DNA of 64,000 bases, from contig JAWPHD010000002.1 in NCBI GenBank assembly GCA_037043455.1, positions 1,240,001 to 1,304,000 of the forward strand, given 5' to 3'. Made by a program: the position numbers and the translations under genes. The notes below the pieces were generated by a model that was not told the DNA's origin, did no database searches, and saw only the letters and a list, made by a program, of their open reading frames with translations. The stretch is from Cyrtodaria siliqua. Taxonomy: Eukaryota; Mollusca; Bivalvia; Adapedonta; Hiatellidae. How positions within the stretch are numbered: position 1 is the stretch's first letter; every line of letters starts with the position of its first letter. This document shows, piece by piece, positions 23,275-34,134 of the stretch.

Positions 23275-23500
23275 TTAGACGGTATTGTCACCATAGTAGA
23301 CGACATCCTTGTTACAGGGAAAACGAGAGAAGAACTTGACAGTAATCTACGTCATGTACTGAACCGATCTCGAGAAAGGGGCATCAGGTTAAATGCAGAT
23401 AAGCCTGAAGAAGGTGTCACTGAAGTACAGTACTTTGGACACATTTTGACGTCTCAAGGACTCAAACCAGATGCTTCAAAAGTATCTGTAAATTATTAAA
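23275..23500 (+). pseudogene. pol part 2: reverse-transcriptase catalytic box and thumb
   Basis: Shifted frame, with GIVTIVDDILVTGKTREEL and VTEVQYFGHILTSQGLKPD. It ends at a stop just after KPDASKVS. The following block (23504 on) lies in a third frame, so a second indel occurred near 23490. Confidence 0.85.
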
Positions 23501-23503
23501 GAC

Positions 23504-24535
23504 ATGGACCCTCCTCAAAACCGAGCAGAGCACGAAACTATCTTTGGCATGGTAAAATATCTGTCGAAATTTGCCCCAAACCTAGCAGAGGTTACTAGCC
23601 CCATGCGCCAGTTATTAGCAAAACATGTTTCATTTTCATGGGATAAGTCCCAAGCTGAAGCATTTCAAAGAGTTAAGAAAATAGTCACTGACACACCTGT
23701 GTTAGCAAACTATGACAACAAGTAGCCAGTGACTTTGCAAGTTGATGCCTTAACGTTTGGTTTAGGAGCCACACTCTTACAAGAAGGCAGGCCCATCGCA
23801 TTTGCTTCGAAGTCCCTTACAAAGACTGAAATAAATTATGCACAGATTGAAAAGGAAATGTTTGCCATTCTGTTTGGATGCAAACGATTCCATCATTACG
23901 TATATGGTCAAAAAGTGGTATATGTTGAAAGTTACCACAAGCCACTTGAATCAATCATGAAAAAGCCCCTTTACCAGGCACCCCCTCGATTACAACGCAC
24001 GATGCTAAAGCTACAACGCTACAGTATCGACGTAAAACATACAAGTGGTAAAAAGATTCCCGTGGCTGACACACTGTCAAGGAAGTCACTACCCGACACA
24101 TACCCTGGATTCTCAGAAGACATGAACATACAAGTACACACAGTACTGTCAAACCTTCCTATTACTGACTGCAAGTTAAGAGAATTACAAGTCAAAACAG
24201 ATCAAGATCCGCACATGCGCTTACTTAAAGAGGTTATACAGCAAGGGTGGCCTGACACTAAATCTAAATGCCCTTCACCGTTAGCAGCATTTTGGAATTA
24301 CCGTGATGAACTCTCATAGGCTGATGGTTTGATACTGAAGGGTGAGAAAATTGTTATACCCCAGGCTCTCAGGTCAAACATGTTAGAAACTGTACATTCT
24401 GGACACATGGGAACTGAAAAGTGTCTCAGAAAGGCCCTTGATTTGATGTTTTGGCACAGAATGTCATCAGAAATAACCGATATGGTTTCAAAATGTCCTA
24501 TCTGTTTGGAGCGAAGGAATTCAAATTCCAAAGAA
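23504..24535 (+). pseudogene. pol part 3: RNase H and integrase zinc-binding domain
   Basis: A single frame broken by two TAG stops (23723-23725 and 24317-24319). The RNase H region shows LQVDALTFGLGATL, FASKSLTKTEINYAQIEKEM and VKHTSGKKIPVADTLSR. The integrase N-terminal zinc finger shows HSGHMGTEKCL and, about 30 residues on, CPIC. The frame runs into the minisatellite at 24539 via [13 protein letters not shown]. Confidence 0.9.
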
Positions 24536-24538
24536 CCA

Positions 24539-25195
24539 CTCCTACCACATGATATACCAGAATACCCCTGGCAAACAGTAGCAACTGACTCCTACCACAT
24601 GATATACCAGAATACCCCTGGCAAACACTCCTACCACATGATATACCAGAATACCCCTGGCAAACAGTAGCAACTGACTCCTACCACATGATATACCAGA
24701 ATACCCCTGGCAAACACTCCTACCACATGATATACCAGAATACCCCTGGCAAACACTCATACCACATGATATACCAGAATACCCCTGGCAAACACTCATA
24801 CCACATGATATACCAGAATACCCCTGGCAAACACTCCTACCACATGATATACCAGAATACCCCTGGCAAACACTCCTACCACATGATATACCAGAATACC
24901 CCTGGCAAACACTCATACCACATGATATACCAGAATACCCCTGGCAAACACTCCTACCACATGATATACCAGAATACCCCTGGCAAACACTCATACCACA
25001 TGATATACCAGAATACCCCTGGCAAACACTCCTACCACATGATATACCAGAATACCCCTGGCAAACACTCATACCACATGATATACCAGAATACCCCTGG
25101 CAAACACTCATACCACATGATATACCAGAATACCCCTGGCAAACACTCCTACCACGTGATATACCAGAATACCCCTGGCAAACAGTAGCAACTGA
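24539..25195 (+). repeat. 39-bp minisatellite inside the integrase gene, 16 units
   Basis: The codons for [13 protein letters not shown] (39 bp) are repeated. Unit lengths are 50, 39, 50, then twelve of 39, then a last 50; the 50-base form carries the extra GTAGCAACTGA. Starts run 24539, 24589, 24628, 24678 and then every 39 bases to 25146. Units differ mainly at one base, CTCCTA or CTCATA. The added 607 bases are not a multiple of three, so the downstream frame is shifted. Because 39 is divisible by three, long open frames appear on both strands here; they are not genes. Confidence 0.95.
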
Positions 25196-25760
25196 TTTGT
25201 TTACTTGGGATGGGAAAGATAACCTAATAGTAGTCGACTATTATAGTCGCTATTTTGAAGTTAAGCAACTTTCAAATGCAACAAGTAGCACCGTGATCAA
25301 GATTATGAAGGGTATATTTGCTCGATGGGGAATACCTTTTGATACCTTTTGTCACCATATCAGATGGTGGGCCATGCTATTCATCTCAGGAATTTTAGAA
25401 ATTTGCAAAATACTGGGATTTCAACCATGTTTTTACTAGCCCTTACCATAGTCAAAGTAATGGACTGGTAGAAAAAATGATCCAAACTGTCAAAAAAAAT
25501 CTTGTCAAAAGCAAAAACTGATGGGAGAGAAGCTCTTATAGGGATCTTGGAATATCGCTCTACCCCATTTGACTGTGGCTATTCGCCAGCACAGTTACTA
25601 ATGGGCAGGCAGCTGCGATCTGTTATGCCTACACTTCCTAAGAAACTTGTCCCCAAAACACCTAATCATGCACAAATCCGCAAGATCCGCAAAGGCATGA
25701 ACTCAGCTAAAATGAAGGGGAAAACATATTTTGAATACAAAGCCACTAAACCCACTTGAA
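25186..25760 (+). pseudogene. pol part 4: integrase catalytic core
   Basis: It resumes directly after the minisatellite as [20 protein letters not shown], which supplies the first catalytic Asp. The second Asp (SDGG near 25361) is in another frame, and a TAG interrupts shortly after. The Glu region is SPYHSQSNGLVEKMIQTVKK near 25440-25490. A last open part (25502-25759) has LEYRSTPFDCGYSPAQLLMG. At least two indels and two stops are present. Confidence 0.85.
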
Positions 25761-25795
25761 ATATGGGAGCCTGCTAGGATTCAACAAAAAACAAG

Positions 25796-26143
25796 TTGTG
25801 GAAGCCTGAGATTGTTACTGAAAAACACAATGAGAGATCTTACTCGGTCAAAACTAATAATGGTGCATGTTACCGTAGAAATCGCCATCACCTCATGAAA
25901 TCCAATAAAAAACCTCAATATTCATTAGACTCAGATCTACAGGTAATTGACAAAGACTGTTCTGATAGTGAATATGTAAAACCCCTCCCAGCACCTCAGT
26001 TAAATGAGGACGTCAATCAACAGCCAAATGTTTCAGTTACAACATTAACCAGTTTGCCTGTGTTAAGTTCACCAACATCTGAGTCACAATACCACACACG
26101 ATCTGGCAGACTTGTTAAACCGAAAATAATTGAGTCAATGTAA
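25796..26143 (+). pseudogene. pol part 5: C-terminal tail of the gypsy polyprotein
   Basis: Reads WKPEIVTEKHNERSYSVKTN and ends YHTRSGRLVKPKIIESM at a TAA. The basic TRSGR-VKP ending is typical of many animal Ty3/gypsy polyproteins. About 340 bases of AT-rich non-coding sequence separate it from the polypurine tract. Confidence 0.8.
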
Positions 26144-26483
26144 AAACAATTATGTGCCATGTGTGTCATACATTTTGTTTTGTTATCATGTGATATCAAG
26201 ATACAAATAATTTCTAATTAACCAATGACATATGGTATTTTCCATGTAAACATTATTGCCACTAAAATGACAGTAAAACAAATGTGTTGTGGTTTTAAGG
26301 ATAACATTACAGTCAGTGATGATATACTATAAACAGTGATAAGACAGAACAAAACATTCCTACAATAAAATAATCTGGACCTACAGTGATGCTACATTTT
26401 ACTTCAATGAACTCGATTACTCCTATGGACACAGCGACTTGGAAAACAGAGTATCAGATTATCAGTAAAGCAGCTTTTTTTCT

Positions 26484-26495
26484 AAAGGAAGGAGA
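26484..26495 (+). promoter_or_regulatory. Polypurine tract
   Basis: AAAGGAAGGAGA sits immediately upstream of the 3' LTR TGTTATG start, the normal place for plus-strand priming. Confidence 0.8.
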
Positions 26496-26691
26496 TGTTA
26501 TGATATTTGATATACTCTCTACAGCACACATAGTGTTAAGCATGACTCACTGAGTACCTGAGCATTCTCGGTATATATGTTTTGTCTATGTACTGCAGAG
26601 ACAGTCTGAATCTTTCATAGCTTGGATTAACATGTATTAAGTATTAGTTAGAGCACATAGTGAATGTCGTTCTTATAGCCCATGTATAACA
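26496..26691 (+). repeat. 3' LTR (196 bp)
   Basis: Starts TGTTATGATATTTG and ends CATGTATAACA. It is uninterrupted, which lets the two insertions in the 5' LTR be recognised. Confidence 0.9.
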
Positions 26692-27640
26692 GGGTTTGGG
26701 GTAAATTTAACCATTTTTTTACACAAAATTATTACATGATATTTTATTCTTAAGATTGCGCAAATCGTCGTTTTGTTTTTTTTAAATTTTCTCGGGGGGG
26801 GCCCCCACGACCCCCATCAGCGGGATGGGGTAGACCACCTCCCACACTTACCCCACGTGAGTATCTCAAATATTGGTCACGGTACGCCGCCGTGATGGCG
26901 TTAGTGTATATAACTACTAAAACAGAAAAAAATACTTGTAATATACATACTTTATGTTCATAAAGACAGCACTGCAGATGTTTTACTACTCGCTCGCTCG
27001 CCTACCGAACTGAGCCAGAAAATCAATAAAACGGACATGTTTTTTTGAATAAGTTGCAATGTTACCCTCATGATTATATTTAACAAACATATGATTGTAT
27101 TATCATACGAGAATCATACGATTCCCATGTTTTATATAAAATGAGCCACTTATATTTTTTATCTTACATGGTTTATTAAAATACTCAATGTTGATAGGTT
27201 ATTTGGGTATTTTGAAAAAAGCTTTATTATATACATATCAATAATTATATACATAGTACCTTCATTTTTTTACAGTGGAATATAAAAGCATGTAGCACCT
27301 CTAGAGGTTTTCTGAATCCGTATCAGTATTCTACTAAAAATAGATTCCGAATCACTATCCTACTTCAAATAGAACAGGGAAATTCCTAATAATGCTCGCA
27401 TTTACACCAATTTGCACGAGAACGTCAAGACGACGTTACGTCAAACAAACAAAACAAGTATGTCACACCAATGAACTTTTACTTGTGAGCTGTAGGTACA
27501 CCTACCAATATATTAAAATACGCCCATTTTCCTTCTAAGCTTTATCAAAAAATAAGCCTTGAAACATATAAAAACCTTCTTTATTGCATACGTATGCAAC
27601 AGAAATGTAAATATGTCTAGATATATCATAAAAGGATCAT
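26692..27640. other. No recognised feature
   Basis: AT-rich, with a G/C-rich patch at about 26788-26860 (GGGGGGGGCCCCC). No coding or repeat signal shared with the rest of the window. Confidence 0.4.
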
Positions 27641-27649
27641 TAGATCTAC

Positions 27650-27797
27650 TAGAGTACCGTGTTCTGGAAGTGTGGATCCCCTCTCGTAGGTAAATGACAG
27701 ATCAAGGATCACACTCGAGGCTCCGCCTCTCGCGAGATCCTTGATCTGTCATTTACCTACTGGAGGCGATACAAACTTTCAGAACACGTTACTCTAA
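27650..27797. repeat. Foldback element
   Basis: The arms share TAGGTAAATGACAGATCAAG and the terminal TAGAGTA/TACTCTA, centred near 27724 in CGAGGCTCCGCCTCTCG. Non-coding. Confidence 0.9.
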
Positions 27798-27815
27798 TAA
27801 TAATAGTAAATATAA

Positions 27816-28370
27816 AATCATATCTCATTTGCTTATTCAGTAGTCAGGAAGTATTGCGTTTGCTTTATATTGTACTGTATAGTTCTGGTTTCAGTTTGGC
27901 ACATGTCATTTGACAATAATAGACTGGCGCAAGTCTGTGATTAGAGATTGATATATTTTATAGGTGTAGTTTCTTATGTATCGTCATATAAGTTGAAGGT
28001 GAAGTGTTTGTTATTAATGTTAATAATAAATACTGATAAAGGTGATCCTTTGGGAGCAACAAACACAATTAAGAGAATAAAGCAGCAGACTCGGTTTTAT
28101 TGAGTCTGTTCATGAGAAGTAATGAAAAAAGCAACACCTCTCACGCCCACTAGCACCGGCTTAAGTGGTATTCTACTTCAAAGCCACCTATATTGGGCTC
28201 GTTGGTCCCAAAGGACCAGTTAAAATAACACTACTGATTCGTAAGTTTAGTCAGTCGGTCGTCAAATGACTTATACCAAAAAATAATAAATATACATTTA
28301 TTACGTATGTGTTGTTGTCGTGTTACTCCTATGAGAAGGGTGAGTGTTAAGGGAAAGGTGTGAATGTGAT
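27816..28370 (+). repeat. Duplicated block, copy 1 (with a 220-bp extra segment)
   Basis: Matches 29528-29875 over GCTTATTCAGTAGTC, GAAGTATTGCGTTTGC and GTTGTTGTCGTGTTACTCC. It contains about 28027-28245, absent from the other copy. That extra segment is itself a dispersed repeat with relatives at 54435-54775 and 54820-55140. Confidence 0.85.
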
Positions 28371-28504
28371 CACTAGTATATAAATATATTTATCATGCAG
28401 ATATGCACTTTTCTGCCTAATAAAGGGGTGACCAATTAAATTTTGCTTTAATTAGGCACTGACCATTAAAGCAAATCAATGCGGAATCCCTCGGCGTTTA
28501 TTGT

Positions 28505-28610
28505 ACGTAACGTTATCTGACGTCATGCACGTAACGTTGCCTGACGTCATAAAACAAACAAAAAACAACAACATGGCGACGTCCTCGATAAGCGTACCAT
28601 AGGTAATAAT
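28505..28610 (+). promoter_or_regulatory. Possible promoter-like block with duplicated CRE palindromes
   Basis: Two direct repeats of ACGTAACGTT followed by CTGACGTCAT place full TGACGTCA sites at 28518 and 28542. Thirty bases on there is ACAACATGGCGACG, a good translation-start context, but that frame stops after nine codons. The palindromes are seen; promoter function is a guess, since TGACGTCA is common in this window's repeats. Confidence 0.25.
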
Positions 28611-28649
28611 AGTAATTCATACAGAAAATATGGATAATCTACATGATAA

Positions 28650-28797
28650 ATAGAATATTATGTCATTGCCTTTTACTATCAAGTTTATTAGGCTCGGCAC
28701 GAAAACGAAGAATGGCTCGGCAGAGCCTCGCCATTTTTCGTTTTCTAAGCCTCGCCTAATAAACTTGATAGTAAAATGCACTGACATAATATTCTCT
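28650..28797. repeat. Foldback element
   Basis: The arms contain AATATTATGTCA and ACTATCAAGTTTATTAGGC and fold around GAATGGCTCGGCAGAGCC-like sequence near 28720. A degraded half copy (TTTAGTAGGCGAGG to GGCGAGGCTCTGCC) lies at about 31000-31055. Confidence 0.9.
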
Positions 28798-28799
28798 AT

Positions 28800-29525
28800 A
28801 TATATATAATAATAATATTATCACAATAGTATTCGTTTCGTGTTTTCAAAGTTTAATTAAAAAGAAAACGGGTACATAACATTATATTTTGTTTTCCATA
28901 TTTATATTTTATATTTTTAAATGACATTATTGTCGCTTGAGAGAAGCGAATTAGACGATAATTGATTTCTCTTGATGTGAGTGATTCTCATAGGGGGAGC
29001 ACTCTCAGTGGAGTGCACGTGGCGTGTAGAACGCCAGTTTTTGCCATTCAGCGTTAGATGACTGACCAGTTAACACGTTCAAAATTTTAGATTCTTAGTA
29101 AATCCTGTTGCAGTAACTTACATATTATGGACTTGAAGACATTTCAGGATATTGATGTTGTCGGTCTGTATTGGTTCCATTGATTATTGAAACGTTTGTA
29201 CTTTTGATAGTTGAAAGGTCAAGTCCGAGGTCTTATCCTGAGTGATACCTTAAAAAAAATGTTATCGGATACATGTTTCCCATACCTGGGTTTTTCGCGG
29301 ACGCCTCGGTATCACATTGCTGGTGCTCTGTTTAAAGTACGACTTGATTGGTGGAGCTTATGCAGTAGGGATGACATTGTATATCTTAGAAACAATAACA
29401 TTTGTTCAATACATTTTATTTTTAATGTATCACCATTGAAAGTTGCTTAAGTAATTCCGTCGAAGGAAAGTGTATTATATAAGGGAGAATACTGGGTCGG
29501 TTATATGCTAAATTAGTAGATTTTA
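28800..29525. other. No supportable gene
   Basis: An open stretch at 29211-29450 on the plus strand begins at TTG, has no recognisable motif and is not bounded by good splice signals. The rest is AT-rich. Confidence 0.4.
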
Positions 29526-29527
29526 AA

Positions 29528-29880
29528 ATCGTATCTCCTTTGCTTATTCAGTAGTCGGGAAGTATTGCGTTTGCTTTATATGTACTGTATAGTTCGCGTA
29601 AGCGATCTGGGATCAGTTTGGCATATGCCATGTGACAATAATAGATGGCACAAGTCTGTGATGAGAGATTGCTATATTTTAAAGGTGTAGTTTCTTATGT
29701 ATCATAGTATAAGTTAAAGGTGAAGTGTTTGTTTTAATTAATGTTAATAAGGTCAGTCAGTCGGTCGTCCAATGGCTTATACCAATAAATAATAAATATA
29801 CATTTATAACGTATGTGTTGTTGTCGTGTTACTCCTATGAGAAGGGTGAGTGTTAAGAGAAATGTAATAGCTTGATGATT
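29528..29880 (+). repeat. Duplicated block, copy 2
   Basis: The shorter version of 27816-28370, lacking the 220-base dispersed repeat. It ends where an A-rich microsatellite begins. Confidence 0.85.
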
Positions 29881-29894
29881 GAAAAAACCTTCTC

Positions 29895-30110
29895 CAACAA
29901 AAAAAAAAAAAAAAAAATAAAGAAAGAAATACATAAATACATAAATAAATAAAGAAAGTAAATAAAGAAAATAAATAAATAAATAAATAAATAAAATCAT
30001 CAATAAATAAATACATAAATACATAAATAAATAAAGAAAATAAGGAAAATAAATAAAGAAAATAAATAATAAAAAAATAAATATATAAAAAAAAAGAAAG
30101 AAAAAAAAGC
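29895..30110 (+). repeat. A-rich microsatellite (AAAT/AAAG)
   Basis: An A-run followed by interrupted AAAT and AAAG repeats. Long open frames on the minus strand here (rich in Phe, Tyr, Leu) are products of low complexity. Confidence 0.95.
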
Positions 30111-30236
30111 ATATTACTTTGTTTGCTGAAACAACTTGCGCTTTTGTATTTTGAAATTAATAATATTTGTTGTAAATTGAAGATGCTATACAAAAAAATG
30201 AGGTTGTCATTGCTTTCCTAAAATAATTTCATGCAT

Positions 30237-30792
30237 TTATAACACAGGTTGAAGGAACGTGTTGGGACTGAAAATGAAATGAAAAAAAAAATCTGATTTT
30301 TTTTTTGTACATTTGTACACACACATAAAAAAATAGCAAATAAATGAAAAACTGTATACCAGAACAATCCTACCCAAATTCTAACCCCATTTAAGAGAAC
30401 AAAAACAAGGTCGCTAAGAGCTCGTTGGAGGCTTTTCACATCATGTGTTTCCATCCTCGATTACAATTCACTCATTCAACATTTTTCAAGTCTACTTGTG
30501 AATTCCATCAAAATATGAGCATACTTTCCAAAAATTGTGAATGTGTGATTTGTAATCGAGGATGGAAACACATGATGTGAAAAGTCTCCAACGAGCTCTT
30601 AACGACCTTGTTTATGTTCTCTTAATGGGGTTAGAATTTGGGTAGGATTGTTTTTGGTGTACAGTTTTTCATTTATTTGATATGTTTTGATGAGTGTGTA
30701 CAAATGTATTTTTCGATTTTTCTTTTTTCTTTTACTTTTTTTTCCAATTTTTTTTCCAGTCCCAACACGTTCCTTCAACCTGTGATTTATAA
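30237..30792. repeat. Large foldback element, arms about 245 bp
   Basis: The left arm (about 30237-30478) and right arm (about 30538-30792) are reverse complements, sharing GGTTGAAGGAACGTGTTGGG, CCATCCTCGATTACA and ACATCATGTGTTTCCATCC. They surround a 59-base spacer. The arms differ by scattered substitutions and homopolymer lengths. No coding sequence. Confidence 0.9.
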
Positions 30793-31430
30793 CTGTATTG
30801 TCAACTTATTGTATTTCATTGTATGTCTGTCTTCGTGCCTTCGTGAGCTCTTTGGATTATAACAACAGAAAGATCACCCTCGCAAAACTCAAAATGTTTA
30901 CCAGTTTCTGACGCATATCATTTTTTGACAGTTTTACTGACAAACGTATTGAATTAGAGAAAACAAGTATGAAAGGAGAACATCGGTGCCTCTTATTATC
31001 CAGTTTAGTAGGCGAGGTTTAGAAAACAGAGAATGGCGAGGCTCTGCCAGGAATGCATATCGACCATTATTTAAAGAAAAGCTTCAAGTTTACTTAACAG
31101 GAGTAGTGGTAGTTTTGATAATCTTCGACACTTGATTTTAAAAACAAACGTATTGACCCGTTTTTCAGAAAAAGTTGAAACCACATGTCCGTATTTCTTT
31201 TTTTATTACGGCATGTTTGACCATCCACATTTAGTTTGTCGATATAACGTGAAAGTTTACTTCTTTGTTTGAATAATTTATTGTCTTTTGGTCGTTCTGT
31301 CTATCTTGGAAAGAAGGTGTGTATGTGTCAACCAATCAGAAATGATATCAGAATCCCGATAAACTGGCTGCCGATTCAAACGATTTAAGAAGAAAGCATC
31401 CAGACGTTTGTCAACAAAAAAAGAGCAAGC
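30793..31430. other. No gene; contains a half foldback copy
   Basis: About 31000-31055 resembles one side of the foldback at 28650-28797. Nothing else is recognised. Confidence 0.4.
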
Positions 31431-31434
31431 ATCG

Positions 31435-31712
31435 CAGATGATCTGGACTAGAGTAGTGGCAGATGATCTGGACTAGAGTAGTGGTAGATGATCTGGACTA
31501 GAGTAGTGGTAGATGATCTGGACTAGAGTAGTGGTAGATGATCTGGACTAGAGTAGTGGCAGATGATCTGGACTAGAGTAGTGGTAGATGATCTGGACTA
31601 GAGTAGTGGTAGATGATCTGGACTAGAGTAGTGGCAGATGATCTGGACTAGAGTAGTGGCAGATGATCTGGACTAGAGTAGTGGCAGATGATCTGGACTA
31701 GAGTAGTGGTAA
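31435..31712 (+). repeat. 25-bp minisatellite, about 11 units
   Basis: GATCTGGACTAGAGTAGTGG plus five bases, repeated without length change. The main variation is the base after AGTGG (C or T). Confidence 0.95.
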
Positions 31713-31999
31713 ATGTTTCACCTCATTCGAATTACAAGTTGTCAGATGTAAACACTCCTCCGGTGCATGAACTCCAGGGTGTGTCGTTTCAAATCCACAA
31801 CTGTAGCATTGTACTAGACCTGTTGACGCTGAAACAGATTGTCAAAACTAATTGTAATGCCAAACTGAGTTGTTTTTTTAATTCCTTATTTATACACAAT
31901 AAATGAAAAAGTTTTAATTATCAGTAAGATCATAATCGTAATTGAAGTTATAAAAGTTTTATTTTTAACATGACATATTTTCCCCTGCCATTATATCAG

Positions 32000-32265
32000 T
32001 TACATGAAATACATGCCCATCTCCAATTTTAGATTTCTATTCCAGATGAGATGTGTTTTCCATATAAACAACATACATAGCACAATATAACCGTGATGAC
32101 TATAATGCAAGTAGATATACAAGTTGAACAGGATAGTACACATGACACATTCAAATGAAGATAAGCATACAGAACAAACAACTATTACAAGGGAAAAAAT
32201 AAAATGTGAATATAAAAACAAAAGCATAGAAAGCTAAGTACTCAATGACTTGGCAGAAGCCTGGG
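32000..32265 (-). repeat. Retroelement 3'-end fragment (uncertain)
   Basis: ACTCAATGACTTGGCAGAAGC and a TAGAAAGC-like phrase match the 3' untranslated part of the copy at 33187-33895 in the same orientation. The remainder diverges, so only the upper 45 bases are firmly alike. Confidence 0.4.
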
Positions 32266-32354
32266 CCTGTATTCATAAAGCAGTAGAAAATATTACTTAA
32301 GGGGGAATTGACCTATTCGAAAATTTAAGGGTAAGCACATGAATTACATATATC

Positions 32355-32553
32355 GTCCGTCGGATGGGGACGTAAACCGGGCGGTCCCGTGTATCGGTCT
32401 ATCCTCCGAGCACGTTAAAGAACCATAGGAACCTATTAGATAAGAAAAGTAGGGCGGGTTCCCGGATTCCTATGTATCCTTCCCCTCTCTCTGGGGCGGC
32501 TCTAAATAACCTATACTGTGCTGATGAGCCGTTAAACAACATTCAATTCAATT
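32355..32553 (+). repeat. SINE-like repeat, 5'-truncated (copy 3)
   Basis: Starts CGTCCGTCGGATGGGGACG and runs to the CAATT tail. The flanks ATGAATTACATATAT and ATGAAATATATATAT are an imperfect direct repeat and a plausible target duplication. Confidence 0.7.
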
Positions 32554-32981
32554 CATGAAATATATATATTTGTAAATTTGAAGATATTTGCGATTTGAAT
32601 CTAAATTTTGTTTTGCCGTTATTTAAACATGTTTTTAATCATAACGTCTCAAATACATGGCTATGTTTGACGTTTTTCATAAAAGTCCCATTGTACTCAG
32701 TTTTCAACGTTTTTGACATTTTTAGAGTGTGAGGCTAGTCGCATGTAATTATATGTTATATCAAACTATTCGTCTTGATGAAACCTTTCAACTGATATAT
32801 AAATTATTTCATTTAAATTAAGGCGTAAAATAAAATTGATGTAATTTCACTTTTCTTTCACCGTGAAATTTTAAGAAAATACAAAATTAAAGCCTTTTAT
32901 CTTTTAAACGGCCTCATAAAAAAATGCACAATTTCCATATGTTTTAGGGAATTTAATTTCCTATCGGAATATATAGAGGAT

Positions 32982-33131
32982 ATTTGTTGTTTTGGAGTGA
33001 ATAACATATTTTATTTCATCGAGAAGTGAGAAAACTTAAATTTTCACGAATGCGAAGCATGAGTGAAAATATAAAAGTTTTCTCACTTCGAGATGAAGTA
33101 AAATATGTTATTCACTCCAAAAACAACAAAT
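32982..33131. repeat. Foldback element
   Basis: The arms share TTTGTTGTTTTGGAGTGAAT (one base longer in the other arm), TAACATATTTTA and AGAAGTGAGAAAAC-like blocks. The centre is near 33055. Confidence 0.9.
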
Positions 33132-33186
33132 TTTCTTTTTATTTTATGATTTTACAAACAATTATTTAAGCAATTTCAGTAACTAA

Positions 33187-33895
33187 GAATATAAAAAGAT
33201 CGCACAGGAAAAGTAGCATTCATGGAGGATAGTCAACCGCAAAACACAGAAACAAACACGCAAACAGACAAACAAGAAGACAAAAGTAACATAAAATGCA
33301 AACGAAATCACAAACACAAAAGGGTTGACAATAGGGCTACCGCCTTGGTACGGGCAGTGGCAAAATAGGCCACTGGGGGGGTTAAACCGGTTCTAGGGTG
33401 CACCAAACCTCACTCTTACCCTACCGTCATCCCATTAAAACAGGACAGTGTAAATAAATAAATCCCCGACATGATCTAATCTCTAACCAACAAGGCAGCA
33501 TCAATAGGCAATATAAGTAAAACACAAATATGCTTGTGTAAAAATAATACAAAAAAACAATAGCCTAGAAAGCCACAATGAAGGTACTCAATGACTTGGC
33601 AGAAGCTAAAACAACAAGAGAAAAAACCATTAAGGGCACGACAAGAAAGATCATAGACAAACAACAAACGCCACCGTCCCAATGGGCTTTAGGTAGGCGT
33701 CATCATAGGGTTCAAAGCCTGTCCGGTCATCGTACAATTAAAGAGGAAAGCATAGTGGCGAACTGTAAAAAGGGTCCACCACCAAGCATACAATACGTTG
33801 CAAAATTATAGGGCCATAACCTCTTTTGATAAACTTTTTAACAAGTTTAACAAAGATAGTGTGAAAGTGATCATGACCAAGAAAACCGTTTTACA
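33187..33895 (-). mobile_element. Retroelement 3' end with coding remnant
   Basis: On the minus strand the upper part encodes FHTIFVKLVKKFIKRGYGP, ILQRIVCLVVDPF and, after a one-base slip, TVRHYAFLFNCTMTGQA. This peptide also occurs at 42879-43109. A long untranslated tail follows, containing GGTGCACC(C/A)-type and CCAGTGGCCTATTTTGCCAC blocks and ending near GATCTTTTTATATTC. That tail alone is present at 20434-20639. I infer the 3' end of a retroelement; which clade I cannot tell, as no catalytic motif remains. Confidence 0.55.
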
Positions 33896-34134
33896 CACAC
33901 TTCTTTCCTAGTCATGATGACGTAGCGTTACGTTACATGACGTCACCTTTTTTGAAACCATTAACGTCACATAAAAAAAGTAATTAAATAAACAGTGGAT
34001 TTAACAGTATAACATTAGGAATATCTTGTGATCTGTGTTACTGTGCATGCATATGAGCTGGTTGTACATTAAAAAAGTAGTCCCGGCAGCTACTGTGGAA
34101 ATAAAACTCTATATTCCACAGGTGTGGAAAAACA

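Larger units (their letters stand above)
20349..26691 (+). mobile_element. Ty3/gypsy LTR retrotransposon, full layout but broken
   Basis: Order on the plus strand: LTR, primer-binding site, gag with zinc knuckle, protease, reverse transcriptase, RNase H, integrase, C-terminal tail, polypurine tract, LTR. All coding regions carry frameshifts or stops, so it is inactive. The LTRs end TG...CA with short TGTTAT/ATAACA inverted ends. The flanking five bases differ (CAGTA and GGGTT), so no target duplication is visible. It sits in an intron of the minus-strand Ly6-like gene. Two later insertions have stretched the 5' LTR, and the integrase holds an expanded minisatellite. Confidence 0.95.

Noticed and set aside
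24542..25188. Repetitive proteins on both strands over the integrase minisatellite
   Set aside because: A product of 39-bp units divisible by three. Only the [13 protein letters not shown] frame continues the integrase, and even that is shifted downstream.
24539..25195. A CRISPR-like array
   Set aside because: Units are contiguous without unique spacers and continue the integrase reading frame; the context is eukaryotic.
29211..29450. A 79-codon plus-strand frame near a duplicated block
   Set aside because: No ATG start, no known motif and no conservation with any other part of the window.
29734..30193. Hydrophobic Phe/Tyr/Leu-rich minus-strand proteins that look like membrane segments
   Set aside because: They are translations of an AAAT/AAAG microsatellite.
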